A stretch of DNA of 64,000 bases from contig NZ_PYWX01000030.1 of assembly GCF_003031675.1 (NCBI RefSeq), positions 1 through 64,000 of the forward strand, written 5' to 3'. Position 1 is the first letter of the stretch; every line of letters begins with the position of its first letter. The stretch is from Pseudomonas palleroniana (lineage in GTDB: Bacteria; Pseudomonadota; Gammaproteobacteria; Pseudomonadales; Pseudomonadaceae). The notes under the pieces are model-generated. The model searched no databases. It was given only the letters and a program-made list of their open reading frames with translations, and was not told the origin of the DNA. Of the stretch, positions 29,163-39,043 are shown one piece after another. A program made the translations under genes and the position numbers.

Positions 29163-29959
29163 CAGAAATCTCCAAACATCAAGGCGGTCAAAATGAAGTC
29201 AAGGCCCAGTACGGCCAGCGAGGCGTACACAACGGTCTTGGTGGTGGCGCGACTGATCCCTTCTGAGGTGGGCTCACAGTCGTAGCCTTGGAATACGGCG
29301 ATCCAGGTCACTACAAAGGCAAAAACGATACTCTTGATGATGCCGTTGAGCACATCGCCACTGAACGTCACGCTGTTTTGCATGTTGGCCCAGTAGGAGC
29401 CGTCATAGACCCCCAGCCAGTCCACCGCCACCCAAGAGCCGCCCCAGATACCCACCACGCTGAAAATCATCGCCAGCAATGGAAGGGAAATGAAGCCGGC
29501 CCACAGGCGCGGGGCAACAATGTATTTGAGCGGGTCTACGCCGATCATTTCCAGGCTGGACAGTTGCTCGGTGGACTTCATGTTGCCAATCTCGGCAGTC
29601 AGCGCCGAACCGGCGCGCCCGGCGAACAGCAACGCGGTGACCACCGGACCAAGCTCACGCAGCAGCGTCAGGGCGACCATCTGCCCTACCGCCTGCTCCG
29701 AACCGTAGCTGGAAAGAATATTGAAGCCCTGCAACGCTAGCACCATGCCGATGAATACGCCCGAGACGACGATGATCACCAGGGACATCACGCCGACCGC
29801 ATGCAGCTGTTTGACCAGCAACCCAAAGCCGCCGCCGATGCCGCCGCGACCGAGCAAGGCGTGAAACAGGAAAATAGTCGAGCGACCCAGCACTTCGACG
29901 ATGTCGATGCCTGAGCGGCCGAAAAGGCGAACCTTCTCGATAAGAGATGTCTTGCGCAT
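29162..29959 (-). CDS. mlaE: Mla lipid-transport ABC permease MlaE
   Basis: The 265-residue permease has five hydrophobic segments and the MlaE family blocks [19 protein letters not shown] and [14 protein letters not shown]. It is the inner-membrane core of the phospholipid transporter. It overlaps mlaF by one base, so both belong to one operon with mlaD, mlaC and mlaB. Confidence 0.96.
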   Translation of the reverse strand: MRKTSLIEKVRLFGRSGIDIVEVLGRSTIFLFHALLGRGGIGGGFGLLVKQLHAVGVMSLVIIVVSGVFIGMVLALQGFNILSSYGSEQAVGQMVALTLLRELGPVVTALLFAGRAGSALTAEIGNMKSTEQLSSLEMIGVDPLKYIVAPRLWAGFISLPLLAMIFSVVGIWGGSWVAVDWLGVYDGSYWANMQNSVTFSGDVLNGIIKSIVFAFVVTWIAVFQGYDCEPTSEGISRATTKTVVYASLAVLGLDFILTALMFGDF

Positions 29960-30768
29960 CAGCGCTTCCCCAGAAGATCTGAGCGGTAGTCCGCTGCCGG
30001 AAAGTGAAAAGGCACCGGGCCATCGGGATCGCCGGTCATGAACTGGCGGATACGCGGGTTATCGGCATTCATCAGCTCCTCCGGCGTACCCTGCCCCAGC
30101 ACCTGGCCATCACCCACCACATAGAGGTAGTCAGCGATGCTCGCGGTCTCGGCCAGATCGTGGGACACCACGATGCTGGTGATCCCCAGCGCATCATTGA
30201 GCAAGCGGATCAGGCGTACCAGCACGCCCATGGCGATGGGGTCCTGGCCGACGAAAGGCTCGTCATACATCAGGATCTGTGGGTCGAGGGCAATAGCCCG
30301 CGCGAGGGCGACACGGCGTTTCATGCCGCCGGACAACTCGTCGGGCATCAGGTCGATGGCACCACGAAGGCCAACGGCCTGCAGTTTCAACAACACGATG
30401 TCACGGATCATCTCGTCGGACAGCTGGGTATGCACCCGCAGCGGAAACGCTACGTTTTCGAAAACATCGAGGTCGGTAAACAGCGCGCCGCTCTGGAACA
30501 GCACCCCCATGTGCTTGCGCGCATCGAACAGATCGCTGCGCGACAGCGTCGGCAGGTTCTGGCCATTGACCCACACTTCACCGGCACTGGGGCGCAATTG
30601 CATGCCCATCAGGCGCAATAAGGTGGTTTTGCCACAGCCGGAAGGCCCCATGATTCCCGTGACCTTGCCACGGGGAATGCGAATATCGACGTTATTGAAG
30701 ATGCTGCGCGTCCCGCGCTTGAAGGTAAGGCCCTTCAGCTCGACCGCGTAGGCGTTATCGGCACTCAT
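29959..30768 (-). CDS. mlaF: Mla lipid-transport ABC ATPase MlaF
   Basis: The 269-residue ATPase carries Walker [11 protein letters not shown] (about 42-51), the ABC signature [14 protein letters not shown] (near 145) and Walker [13 protein letters not shown]. It powers the Mla complex. It is the first gene of the minus-strand mlaFEDCB operon, with AAGGAGATTAG before the ATG. Confidence 0.97.
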   Translation of the reverse strand: MSADNAYAVELKGLTFKRGTRSIFNNVDIRIPRGKVTGIMGPSGCGKTTLLRLMGMQLRPSAGEVWVNGQNLPTLSRSDLFDARKHMGVLFQSGALFTDLDVFENVAFPLRVHTQLSDEMIRDIVLLKLQAVGLRGAIDLMPDELSGGMKRRVALARAIALDPQILMYDEPFVGQDPIAMGVLVRLIRLLNDALGITSIVVSHDLAETASIADYLYVVGDGQVLGQGTPEELMNADNPRIRQFMTGDPDGPVPFHFPAADYRSDLLGKR

Positions 30769-31066
30769 CTAATCTCCTTGGGATGCAGCCTTTCACTCAG
30801 ACACCCGGTATGCGACTTTCGTTAGCAACGCCTGCGCAATAATTATCCACATGGGCTGAGCGGACCGAACTGGCGGCGAACTATATCACTGCTGGTACAG
30901 CGCCCCCAAGGCCGGAACAGCGCTTGTTCAGATTCACGACAGGGAAAAAACGTTGCTGAGCACGAATCTCAAGCGCTCAGCGAATAAAGCCTGACGAACT
31001 TGCGTGAGGGAATTGATCATTACCGCTATAATCGCCGACTTTTCGTCAGGCTATACGACTTCAGAC
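30769..31066. promoter_or_regulatory. Divergent promoter region between mlaF and kdsD
   Basis: This gap of about 300 bp separates two divergent envelope operons. On the plus strand a perfect -10 box TATAAT at 31027-31032 precedes kdsD by 35 bp, without a clear -35. On the minus strand TTGGGG (30904-30909) and TATAGT (30880-30885) with an 18-bp spacer form a weak mlaF candidate. No gene is seen here. An upstream extension of the kdsD frame to 31004 runs through the -10 box and is rejected. Confidence 0.5.
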
Positions 31067-32041
31067 ATGAGCCAATCCAGCGACCTCATTGAATCCGCAC
31101 AACGTACCATTCGCCTCGAACTGGAAGCCGTAGAAGGTTTACTGGCCCATATCGACGCGGATTTCGTGCGCGCCTGCGAGATGATCCTGGCCAGTAAGGG
31201 CCGCGTTGTCGTGGTCGGCATGGGCAAATCCGGCCATGTCGGCAACAAGATTGCCGCCACACTGGCAAGCACCGGCACCACCGCGTTTTTTGTACATCCG
31301 GCCGAAGCCAGCCATGGCGACATGGGCATGATCACCAAGGATGACATCATCCTGGCGCTGTCCAACTCCGGCACCACCAACGAAATCGTGACCTTGCTGC
31401 CGCTGATCAAGCGCCTGGGCATCAAGATGATCAGCCTCACCGGCAACCCGGAATCGACGCTGGCCAAGGCTGCCGAAGTCAACTTGAACGTGCATGTGGC
31501 CCATGAAGCCTGCCCACTGAACCTGGCTCCCACCTCTTCGACCACCGCGGCCCTGGTCATGGGCGACGCCCTGGCCGTAGCGCTGCTGGAGGCTCGCGGC
31601 TTTACCGCTGAAGACTTCGCGTTCTCCCACCCGGGCGGCGCCCTGGGCCGTCGCCTGCTGCTGAAGGTGGAAAACGTCATGCATGCCGGCGATGAACTAC
31701 CCCACGTCCAACGCAGCACGTTGCTCAAGGACGCGTTGATGGAGATGACCCGCAAGGGCCTGGGCATGACCGTGATCCTGGAGACCGACGGACGCCTGGC
31801 CGGAGTCTTCACCGACGGCGACCTGCGCCGAACCCTGGACCGTACCATTGATATCCACACCGCAACCATCGATGCGGTGATGACGCCCCACGGCAAGACG
31901 GCCCGCCCGGAAATGCTCGCGGCCGAAGCCCTGAAAATCATGGAAGACCACAAGATCGGCGCGCTGGTGGTAGTCGACAGCGACGACCGCCCGATTGGCG
32001 CGTTGAACATGCACGACTTACTGCGTGCGGGAGTGATGTAA
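31067..32041 (+). CDS. kdsD: D-arabinose 5-phosphate isomerase
   Basis: The 324-residue enzyme has an N-terminal SIS isomerase domain (GMGKSGHVGNKIAAT near 50; SNSGTTNEIVTLLP near 100) and two C-terminal CBS domains (about 205-324). It makes D-arabinose 5-phosphate for Kdo, the inner-core sugar of LPS. The start at 31067 fits family N-termini (MSQSSDLIES). It leads an operon with kdsC, lptC, lptA and lptB. kdsC starts immediately after its stop. Confidence 0.95.
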   Translation: MSQSSDLIESAQRTIRLELEAVEGLLAHIDADFVRACEMILASKGRVVVVGMGKSGHVGNKIAATLASTGTTAFFVHPAEASHGDMGMITKDDIILALSNSGTTNEIVTLLPLIKRLGIKMISLTGNPESTLAKAAEVNLNVHVAHEACPLNLAPTSSTTAALVMGDALAVALLEARGFTAEDFAFSHPGGALGRRLLLKVENVMHAGDELPHVQRSTLLKDALMEMTRKGLGMTVILETDGRLAGVFTDGDLRRTLDRTIDIHTATIDAVMTPHGKTARPEMLAAEALKIMEDHKIGALVVVDSDDRPIGALNMHDLLRAGVM

Positions 32042-32566
32042 ATGACCGACGACCTGCTGCAACGCGGCAAGAACATCAAACTGGCGATTTTCGACGTCGA
32101 TGGCGTGCTGACCGATGGCCGCCTGTATTTCCTCGAGGATGGCAGCGAATTCAAGACTTTCAACACGCTTGATGGCCAAGGCATCAAAATGTTGATGGCC
32201 GCGGGCGTGCAAACCGCGATTATCAGCGGTCGAAAGACACCCGTTGTGGAACGCCGCGCACAAAACCTGGGGATTCCTCACCTCTATCAGGGCCGTGAGG
32301 ATAAACTGGTGGTTCTGGACGAGCTTCTTGGCCAACTCAACCTAAGCTATGAGCAGGTCGCCTACTTGGGCGATGACCTGCCCGACCTGCCGGTCATTCG
32401 CCGGGTGGGCCTGGGCATGGCCGTCGCGAACGCCGCAGCCTTTGTGCGTGAACACGCGCATGGCGTCACCACTGCCCGTGGCGGTGAAGGTGCCGCCCGC
32501 GAGTTCTGCGAATTGATCCTGCGCGCCCAGGGCAGTCTTGAAGCGGCCCACGCCGCCTACCTATAG
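32042..32566 (+). CDS. kdsC: KDO 8-phosphate phosphatase
   Basis: The 174-residue HAD-superfamily phosphatase has the nucleophile motif FDVDGVLTDG (about 17-26) and lacks a cap domain, typical of KdsC. Motif II is in TAIISGRK (the serine-containing block near 62) and motif IV in YLGDDLPDLPV. It removes phosphate from Kdo-8-phosphate. It abuts kdsD and is followed by lptC after eight bases. Confidence 0.94.
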   Translation: MTDDLLQRGKNIKLAIFDVDGVLTDGRLYFLEDGSEFKTFNTLDGQGIKMLMAAGVQTAIISGRKTPVVERRAQNLGIPHLYQGREDKLVVLDELLGQLNLSYEQVAYLGDDLPDLPVIRRVGLGMAVANAAAFVREHAHGVTTARGGEGAAREFCELILRAQGSLEAAHAAYL

Positions 32567-32574
32567 AGCGTTTT

Positions 32575-33147
32575 ATGCTGAGCAAAAAGATTCGCAACTT
32601 CCTGTTATTCGGAGTCATCGCCGCGATCTTCCTGGCGGTGGGCTACTGGAATATCAGCCCGGAGCGCTTCCTCGACAAACCTGTCGTACAGGTTGATGCA
32701 GGCGCTATCGACTATTACGCAACCAACGCCTACAGCGTGCAGTTCCTGCCCGATGGCAAAGTGCAGTACGAGATGACGGCAGACAAGGTCGAACATTTGA
32801 AAGCGTCCGAGGTCACTTTGCTGACCAACCCGGACATGAACCTGTACCGTGGCACCGAGTTCCCTTGGCATGTCACGAGCCTGCGCGGCGAAGTCAACCC
32901 GGACGGCACCCAGGTAGAGTTGATCGACTCGGTACGCATTGCGCGCACCGACGAACAGAAGCGCGACACCATCATCACCAGCAGTCGCATGACCGTATTC
33001 CCACAACAGCAATATGCGCAGACCGAGCAAGACGTTAGAATCGACGGCGCTGGCGGTGTATCGACTGGCAAGGGAATGAAAGCGTATTTGAAAGAAAGCA
33101 GGATACACCTGCTATCGAACGTAAGAGGACAGTATGAGGCTCGTTAA
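32575..33147 (+). CDS. lptC: LPS export protein LptC
   Basis: The 190-residue protein has one N-terminal membrane anchor (about 7-24) and a periplasmic beta-jellyroll domain. LptC joins the LptBFG transporter to the LptA bridge. Its 3' end overlaps lptA by 14 bases, which suggests coupled translation. Confidence 0.92.
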   Translation: MLSKKIRNFLLFGVIAAIFLAVGYWNISPERFLDKPVVQVDAGAIDYYATNAYSVQFLPDGKVQYEMTADKVEHLKASEVTLLTNPDMNLYRGTEFPWHVTSLRGEVNPDGTQVELIDSVRIARTDEQKRDTIITSSRMTVFPQQQYAQTEQDVRIDGAGGVSTGKGMKAYLKESRIHLLSNVRGQYEAR

Positions 33148-33667
33148 AACCCTCCCTATTTTGCTCGGTCTGGGCGCAGCACTGGGAAGCGTGAGCGCCT
33201 GGGCTCTGCCGAACGATAGCCAGCAACCGATCCACATTCAGGCCAACGATGCCCAATTGGACGACAAGAAAGGCATCGCTACCTACACGGGCGATGTGAT
33301 CATTACCCAGGGCTCGATGAAAATCACCGGCAACACGGTGACGCTCACTCGCACCCCCGCTGGCGACATCGACGTGGTGACCTCGGTGGGCAACCTGGCT
33401 TACTTCGAGCAGAAGCAAGCCGCGACCGATCCGGGACCGATGAAGGGCTACGGTAAGACCATCCAGTACCACGCCCAGCAAAACCGCATCATTTTGATCG
33501 ACCAGGCCAAAGTGATCAGCACCGACGGCAACTCCACGGAAGGTGAAAAAATCACCTATGACACCGTGAAACAGATCGCCAACGCCGGTCGTGCCAATGG
33601 CAACAAGGTCACGGCACCTCGTCCGCGTATCGACATGGTTATCCAGCCGAAGAAGAAGGCCGAGTAA
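33134..33667 (+). CDS. lptA: LPS periplasmic bridge protein LptA
   Basis: The 177-residue protein begins with a signal peptide ([23 protein letters not shown]) and then an OstA/LptA beta-jellyroll ([19 protein letters not shown] onward). It forms the periplasmic bridge that carries LPS from LptC to LptD. The stop overlaps the lptB start by one base (TAATG). Confidence 0.95.
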   Translation: MRLVKTLPILLGLGAALGSVSAWALPNDSQQPIHIQANDAQLDDKKGIATYTGDVIITQGSMKITGNTVTLTRTPAGDIDVVTSVGNLAYFEQKQAATDPGPMKGYGKTIQYHAQQNRIILIDQAKVISTDGNSTEGEKITYDTVKQIANAGRANGNKVTAPRPRIDMVIQPKKKAE

Positions 33668-34392
33668 TGGCAACCCTGAAAGCCCAGCATCTGGCCAAGG
33701 CCTATAAAAGCCGTCAGGTCGTGCGCGACGTCAGCTTGTCGATCGACAGTGGCCAGATCGTCGGTTTGCTCGGTCCCAACGGTGCCGGCAAGACCACTTG
33801 CTTCTATATGATCGTCGGCCTGGTCCAGGCGGATCAGGGTCGCGTACTGATCGACGACCTGGACGTCAGCCACCAGCCCATGCACGGTCGTGCTCGGGCT
33901 GGTATCGGCTATCTTCCGCAGGAAGCGTCGATCTTCCGCAAACTGTCGGTGGCCGACAACATCATGGCGATTCTGGAGACCCGCAAGGAACTCGACCGTG
34001 ATGGCCGCCGCAAAGAGCTGGAAAGCCTGCTGCAGGAATTCCACATCAACCACATTCGCGACAACCTCGGCATGAGCCTGTCCGGTGGTGAGCGTCGCCG
34101 AGTGGAGATCGCCCGCGCCCTGGCCACCGCACCGAAGTTCATCCTGCTGGACGAACCGTTTGCCGGCGTCGACCCGATCTCGGTTGGCGACATCAAACAG
34201 ATCATCCACCACCTCAAGGCCAAGGGCATCGGCGTACTGATCACCGATCACAACGTTCGCGAGACGCTGGATATCTGTGAAACCGCCTATATCGTCAACG
34301 ATGGCCAACTGATCGCCGAAGGTGACTCCGCGACCATTCTGGCCAACGAACTGGTCAAGGAAGTGTACCTGGGCCACGAGTTCCGCCTGTAA
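33667..34392 (+). CDS. lptB: LPS export ABC ATPase LptB
   Basis: The 241-residue ATPase has Walker [11 protein letters not shown] (about 38-47), the signature [14 protein letters not shown] (near 138) and Walker [14 protein letters not shown]. It energises LPS extraction with LptFG, which are not in this window. It overlaps lptA by one base, and rpoN follows 185 bp later. Confidence 0.97.
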   Translation: MATLKAQHLAKAYKSRQVVRDVSLSIDSGQIVGLLGPNGAGKTTCFYMIVGLVQADQGRVLIDDLDVSHQPMHGRARAGIGYLPQEASIFRKLSVADNIMAILETRKELDRDGRRKELESLLQEFHINHIRDNLGMSLSGGERRRVEIARALATAPKFILLDEPFAGVDPISVGDIKQIIHHLKAKGIGVLITDHNVRETLDICETAYIVNDGQLIAEGDSATILANELVKEVYLGHEFRL

Positions 34393-34423
34393 ACACCGCG
34401 GTGTCACGGCTATTGGCCAATGC

Positions 34424-34468
34424 GCGCGGTAGTCAATAAAAACCTCAGGCTTTTTATTGTTACCGCGC
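34424..34468 (+). terminator. Long two-part hairpin between lptB and rpoN
   Basis: GCGCGGTA and TACCGCGC form the outer stem. Inside it AATAAAAACC pairs with GGCTTTTTATT (one bulge). It lies 32-76 bases after lptB. No U-tract follows, so it may be an attenuator or mRNA stabiliser that separates the LPS genes from rpoN rather than a classical terminator. Confidence 0.6.
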
Positions 34469-34490
34469 TCTAGGCAAAGCCCCCGATATC

Positions 34491-34506
34491 AGGCATATAA
34501 TTTGCT
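34491..34506 (+). promoter_or_regulatory. Overlapping sigma-70 -10 box and sigma-54 -24/-12 motif upstream of rpoN
   Basis: GGCAT (492-496), five bases and TTGC (502-505) fit the sigma-54 core TGGCAC-N5-TTGC, with the invariant GG and GC ten bases apart. The same bases contain a perfect sigma-70 -10 box TATAAT at 34496-34501. The rpoN start lies about 72 bp downstream. Neither reading is confirmed, and the overlap may mean autoregulation. Confidence 0.45.
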
Positions 34507-34577
34507 TATGTTTGGCGCTCACGCGCCCTGTCGTGGATGGCGCAATGCGCCGGCGAATAAGGTGTTAAGCCCCTGCC

Positions 34578-36071
34578 ATGAAACCATCGCTAGTCCTGAG
34601 AATGGGCCAGCAGCTGACGATGACACCGCAGCTGCAACAGGCCATCCGCCTGCTCCAATTGTCGACCCTGGACCTGCAACAGGAAATCCAGGAGGCCCTG
34701 GAGTCCAATCCGATGCTCGAACGCCAGGAAGACGGCGACGACTTCGATAATACGGACCCGCTGGCCGACAACATCGAGCAAAAACCCAACTCCGACGTGC
34801 AGGAACCCTCCTATCAGGAAACCGCCCCTACGGTGGACAACCTCGAGGACGGCGAATGGAACGAACGCATCCCCAACGAGCTTCCAGTGGATACCGCCTG
34901 GGAAGACGTCTACCAGACCAGTGCCAGCAGCCTGCCCAGCAGCGACGATGACGAGTGGGACTTCACCACCCGCACGTCCGCCGGCGAGAGCCTGCAAAGC
35001 CATCTGTTGTGGCAGTTGAACCTGGCGCCGATGTCCGACACCGACCGCCTGATCGCCGTCACCCTGATCGACTGCATCAACAACCAGGGCTACCTGGACG
35101 AAACCCTTGATGAAATCCTCGAGGCATTCGACCCGGAACTGGACATCGAACTGGACGAAATCGAAGCCGTCCTGCACCGCATCCAGCAGTTCGAGCCCGC
35201 CGGCATCGGCGCCCGTACGCTCAGCGAGTGCCTGCTGCTGCAACTGCGCCAACTGCCCGCCAAGACCCCCTGGCTGCTCGAAGCCCAGCGCCTGGTGACC
35301 GACTATATCGACCTGCTGGGCAGCCGCGACTACAGCCAGTTGATGCGCCGCATGAAGCTCAAGGAAGACGACCTGCGCCAGGTGATCGAGCTGGTACAGA
35401 GCCTCAACCCGCGCCCAGGCTCACAAATCGAGTCCAGCGAAGCCGAGTATGTCGTGCCCGACGTAATCGTGCGCAAGGACAATGAGCGCTGGCTCGTCGA
35501 GCTGAACCAGGAGTCGGTGCCGCGCCTGCGAGTCAACCCGCAATATGCAGGCTTTGTGCGCCGCGCCGACACCAGCGCCGACAACACCTTCATGCGCAAC
35601 CAATTGCAGGAAGCCCGCTGGTTCATCAAGAGCCTGCAAAGCCGCAACGAAACCCTGATGAAAGTGGCCACCCAGATCGTCGAGCATCAGCGCGGCTTCC
35701 TGGAGTATGGCGACGAAGCGATGAAACCGCTTGTGCTGCACGATATCGCCGAAGCAGTGGGCATGCACGAGTCGACGATTTCCCGGGTAACCACGCAAAA
35801 ATTCATGCATACCCCCCGGGGTATTTATGAGTTGAAATACTTTTTCTCAAGCCACGTCAGCACCTCCGAAGGCGGCGAATGCTCGTCCACGGCAATCCGC
35901 GCGATCATCAAAAAACTGGTTGCCGCGGAAAATCAGAAAAAGCCATTGAGTGACAGTAAGATCGCTGGTTTACTGGAGGCACAAGGCATTCAGGTCGCCC
36001 GTCGAACCGTCGCCAAGTACCGCGAGTCCCTCGGGATCGCGCCTTCCAGCGAGCGTAAGCGTTTGATGTGA
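34578..36071 (+). CDS. rpoN: RNA polymerase sigma-54 factor RpoN
   Basis: The 497-residue sigma factor has a Gln/Leu-rich N-terminal activator-interaction region (residues 1-50, [19 protein letters not shown]) and an acidic linker (about 55-115). The core-binding domain and the helix-turn-helix and RpoN-box region follow. The RpoN box [10 protein letters not shown] lies about 30 residues before the C-terminus. It directs nitrogen, flagellar and many carbon-use genes. Gene order with hpf, ptsN, rapZ and ptsO downstream is the standard gamma-proteobacterial rpoN locus. Confidence 0.97.
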   Translation: MKPSLVLRMGQQLTMTPQLQQAIRLLQLSTLDLQQEIQEALESNPMLERQEDGDDFDNTDPLADNIEQKPNSDVQEPSYQETAPTVDNLEDGEWNERIPNELPVDTAWEDVYQTSASSLPSSDDDEWDFTTRTSAGESLQSHLLWQLNLAPMSDTDRLIAVTLIDCINNQGYLDETLDEILEAFDPELDIELDEIEAVLHRIQQFEPAGIGARTLSECLLLQLRQLPAKTPWLLEAQRLVTDYIDLLGSRDYSQLMRRMKLKEDDLRQVIELVQSLNPRPGSQIESSEAEYVVPDVIVRKDNERWLVELNQESVPRLRVNPQYAGFVRRADTSADNTFMRNQLQEARWFIKSLQSRNETLMKVATQIVEHQRGFLEYGDEAMKPLVLHDIAEAVGMHESTISRVTTQKFMHTPRGIYELKYFFSSHVSTSEGGECSSTAIRAIIKKLVAAENQKKPLSDSKIAGLLEAQGIQVARRTVAKYRESLGIAPSSERKRLM

Positions 36072-36146
36072 CGGGCGGGCCACAGCGTTCCAGTGGCAGG
36101 CACCCCGGCCTGCCGCTTTATGCACTGGCAACGAAGGAGAAGCTGT

Positions 36147-36452
36147 ATGCAAGTCAACATCAGTGGACACCAGCTGGAAGTCACCAAACCCCTGCGTGAA
36201 TACACCGAAAGCAAGCTGAACAAGCTTGCGGGGCATTTTGACAAGATCACCAACGTGCAGGTCATCATGGAGGTCGATAAGCTCAAGCAGAAAATCGAGG
36301 CCACCCTGCACGTACCGAATGCCAAGCTCGTCGCCAATGCGGAACATGAAGACATGTACGCGGCGATCGACTCGCTCTACGACAAGCTCGACCGCCAACT
36401 CATAAAGCATAAGGAAAAGAATCTGCACCTGATGCAAGGTACAGGTCGCTAA
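36147..36452 (+). CDS. hpf: Ribosome hibernation-promoting factor
   Basis: The 101-residue protein is a short HPF/YfiA domain (MQVNISGHQLEVTKPLREY at the start). It binds the 30S decoding region and helps form inactive 100S ribosomes in stationary phase. The ATG at 36147 has AAGGAGAAGC before it, and the longer frame to 36093 is rejected. ptsN follows ten bases later. Confidence 0.95.
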   Translation: MQVNISGHQLEVTKPLREYTESKLNKLAGHFDKITNVQVIMEVDKLKQKIEATLHVPNAKLVANAEHEDMYAAIDSLYDKLDRQLIKHKEKNLHLMQGTGR

Positions 36453-36462
36453 CTCCCCTCCC

Positions 36463-36927
36463 ATGATCCGACTTGAAACCATCCTGACCCCCGGCCGTTC
36501 CCTTGTGAACGTGCCGGGCGGCAGCAAGAAAAAAGCCCTCGAACAAATTGCCAACCTGATCAGCCGCGAAGTGCCGGATCTGGAGATGCAGGATGTCTTC
36601 GAGGCGCTGGTTGCCCGTGAAAAACTCGGCTCTACCGGTTTTGGCAATGGCATCGCCATTCCGCACTGCCGACTCAAAGGCTGCGAAGCCCCCGTGAGCG
36701 CCCTGCTGCACCTGGAAGCGCCCATCGATTTCGACGCCATCGATGGCGCCCCGGTCGACCTGCTCTTCGTACTACTGGTCCCACAGGCTGCCACCGACGC
36801 ACACCTGGAACTGCTTCGGCAGATCGCCAGCATGCTCGACCGCAAGGAAGTACGCGACAAACTACGCAGCGCCAGCAGCAACGAGGCGCTCTATCAGGTT
36901 GTCCTGGATGAACAAAACGGGCAGTAA
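36463..36927 (+). CDS. ptsN: Nitrogen-PTS EIIA (PtsN)
   Basis: The 154-residue EIIA(Ntr) protein carries the phospho-accepting histidine at residue 68 in [10 protein letters not shown]. It receives phosphate from NPr (PtsO) and controls potassium, nitrogen and carbon responses. The stop lies two bases before rapZ. Confidence 0.95.
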   Translation: MIRLETILTPGRSLVNVPGGSKKKALEQIANLISREVPDLEMQDVFEALVAREKLGSTGFGNGIAIPHCRLKGCEAPVSALLHLEAPIDFDAIDGAPVDLLFVLLVPQAATDAHLELLRQIASMLDRKEVRDKLRSASSNEALYQVVLDEQNGQ

Positions 36928-36929
36928 TC

Positions 36930-37787
36930 ATGCGTTTGATCATCGTCAGCGGCCGTTCCGGCTCAGGTAAAAGCACCGCCCTCAATGTTCTTGAGGACAA
37001 CGGTTTTTATTGCATCGACAACTTACCCGCCGGTCTGCTGCCTGAATTGGCGGAACGTGCGTTGATCCATACCGAACTGGCGCAACCGTTGGTGGCCGTA
37101 TCGATTGACGCCCGCAACCTGCCCAGCCACCTCTCCCGCTTCCCGGAGTTGCTCGAGGAAGTACGCGCCAAGCACATTCATTGCGACGTGCTGTATCTGG
37201 ATGCCGACGAAGAGACGCTGCTCAAACGCTTCTCGGAAACCCGTCGACGTCATCCGCTCAGCAGCCCACATCGATCTCTGGCTGAAGCCATTGAGGACGA
37301 AACCACGTTGCTGGGGCCGATCATTGACCTCGCCGACCTGAAGATCAACACCACCAGCCTCAACCTGTACCAACTACGCGACGCGATCAAGCTGCGTCTG
37401 TTGAACCAGCCCGAGCCCGGCACCGCGTTTCTCGTGGAGTCGTTCGGCTTCAAGCGCGGCATGCCGGTGGACGCCGACCTGGTGTTCGATGTCCGCTGCT
37501 TGCCTAACCCCTACTGGAAGCCAGAGCTGCGCGACCAGTCCGGGCTGGATCAACCCGTTATCGACTACCTTGCAGCACAGCCGGATGTAGAGGATATGTT
37601 CCAGGATATCTCTACTTACCTGCTTAAATGGTTGCCGCGCTTCGCCGCGAGCAATCGGGCCTATGTCACGATTGCCATTGGTTGCACCGGCGGCCATCAC
37701 CGCTCTGTCTATTTGACCGAACGACTGGGCCAGGTTTTGCAACACACCCTCAAGAACGTCCAGGTTCGCCACCGCGACCTTAGCTGA
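36930..37787 (+). CDS. rapZ: RNase adapter protein RapZ
   Basis: The 285-residue protein has a P-loop GRSGSGKS at residues 8-15 and the C-terminal conserved block [15 protein letters not shown]. In E. coli it binds GlmZ/GlmY small RNAs and targets GlmZ to RNase E. The role in Pseudomonas is less studied. It sits between ptsN and ptsO. Confidence 0.94.
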   Translation: MRLIIVSGRSGSGKSTALNVLEDNGFYCIDNLPAGLLPELAERALIHTELAQPLVAVSIDARNLPSHLSRFPELLEEVRAKHIHCDVLYLDADEETLLKRFSETRRRHPLSSPHRSLAEAIEDETTLLGPIIDLADLKINTTSLNLYQLRDAIKLRLLNQPEPGTAFLVESFGFKRGMPVDADLVFDVRCLPNPYWKPELRDQSGLDQPVIDYLAAQPDVEDMFQDISTYLLKWLPRFAASNRAYVTIAIGCTGGHHRSVYLTERLGQVLQHTLKNVQVRHRDLS

Positions 37788-37803
37788 AAGGAACACCCCC
37801 GCG

Positions 37804-38076
37804 ATGCCCGCTCTGGAAATTGAAATCATCAACAAGCTCGGCTTGCACGCCCGGGCTTCCGCCAAATTCGTCGGCGTTGCCGGGCAGTTCCCCTGCCAGA
37901 TTCGCGCCGGCCGCACCCCGGAATCGATGGTCGATGGCAAAAGCATCATGGCCATGATGATGCTGGCTGCCGGCAAGGGCACCCGGATCCACCTGAAGAC
38001 GGAAGGCGAGCAGGAACAGGAAGCGATGGACGCCTTGGTGAAGTTGATCAACAACTACTTTGATGAGGGTGAGTAA
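37804..38076 (+). CDS. ptsO: Nitrogen-PTS phosphocarrier NPr (PtsO)
   Basis: The 90-residue HPr-fold protein has the active histidine at residue 15 (NKLGLHARASAKF) and the regulatory serine region VDGKSIMAMM near 45. It carries phosphate from PtsP to PtsN. It is the last gene of the rpoN array and is convergent with the ZIP transporter. Confidence 0.94.
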   Translation: MPALEIEIINKLGLHARASAKFVGVAGQFPCQIRAGRTPESMVDGKSIMAMMMLAAGKGTRIHLKTEGEQEQEAMDALVKLINNYFDEGE

Positions 38077-38113
38077 ACCCACCCGTTGAAAACTGCGTGG
38101 AGCTGAAACGGCT

Positions 38114-39007
38114 TCACCCCAACGCAGTATCCATGACCATCATCAGGCAAAACCCGATACACAGCCCCAGGCTGGCGAGCTTTTCGTGACCATTGCGCCT
38201 CGATTCGGGGATCACTTCATGGGTTACCACCAGCAACATCGCACCGGCGGCCAACGCCATCCCCAATGGCAACAGCACCTCGGCCAGGCTTACCAGCCAT
38301 GCGCAAAGCACGGCAAAGACAGGCTCGACCAACCCGGATGCAGCACCGATCAAGAATGCCTTAAACCGTGACATCCCTGCCCCCGCCAATACCAGCGCTA
38401 TCACCAGACCTTCAGGCACGTCCTGCAGGGCAATGCCCATGGCCAAACTGTCGGCATCGGGTACGCCACCCCCAGCGGAGACGCCCACCGCCATACCTTC
38501 CGGAATGTTGTGGGCAATGATCGCGAACACAAATAGCCACATACGCGGCGGGATTACCGGCTTGTCCGGTGTCCCCACCAATATTTCGGGGCTGGCACCA
38601 GAAACCTTGCGATCAACCAGATACAGCCAGAAAGCACCCAGCATGATGCCGAAGCTGATCAATCCGCTCGCGCCCCAGGGCGATAACCCGAGGTTCTGGG
38701 CGGCAGAGATACCCGGCACGACCAACGAGAACGCGGTCGCCGCCAACATCACCCCCGCACCAAATCCCAGCAGGGAATCACTCAGTGCGACCGGCATGCG
38801 CCGAATCACCAGCACCGGGACCGCCCCCAACGCCGTGCCAAGCGCACAGATCGCCCCGCCCTGCAGGGCACGCAGAATGCGTGGTTCCAGGCCCAACCAG
38901 GCCAGCCCATGGGCTACCAGCAACGCAGTACCTGCCAATAGCAGCAGCGAGCCAAACGCATAGCGAAACAGGCGCCCGCTGCCGATCGTCAGTGTTTCAG
39001 TGCCCAT
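38114..39007 (-). CDS. ZIP family divalent metal transporter
   Basis: The 297-residue protein has eight hydrophobic segments. The two metal-site helices carry HNIPEGMAVG (near 165) and QDVPEGLVIA (near 195), with a third conserved block THEVIPESRRNGH near the C-terminus. ZIP proteins import Zn2+, Fe2+ or Mn2+, and the metal cannot be read here. It follows sodA by 36 bp on the same strand and could be part of, or read through from, the Fur-box operon upstream. Confidence 0.9.
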   Translation of the reverse strand: MGTETLTIGSGRLFRYAFGSLLLLAGTALLVAHGLAWLGLEPRILRALQGGAICALGTALGAVPVLVIRRMPVALSDSLLGFGAGVMLAATAFSLVVPGISAAQNLGLSPWGASGLISFGIMLGAFWLYLVDRKVSGASPEILVGTPDKPVIPPRMWLFVFAIIAHNIPEGMAVGVSAGGGVPDADSLAMGIALQDVPEGLVIALVLAGAGMSRFKAFLIGAASGLVEPVFAVLCAWLVSLAEVLLPLGMALAAGAMLLVVTHEVIPESRRNGHEKLASLGLCIGFCLMMVMDTALG

Positions 39008-39043
39008 TGGTCACCCTTGGATCTTGTTATAGGGAGGTGAGTG

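Noticed and set aside
38092..38128. Imperfect hairpin between ptsO and the ZIP gene
   Set aside because: The pairing overlaps the ZIP coding end, has mismatches and lacks a T-tract, so it is not called a terminator.
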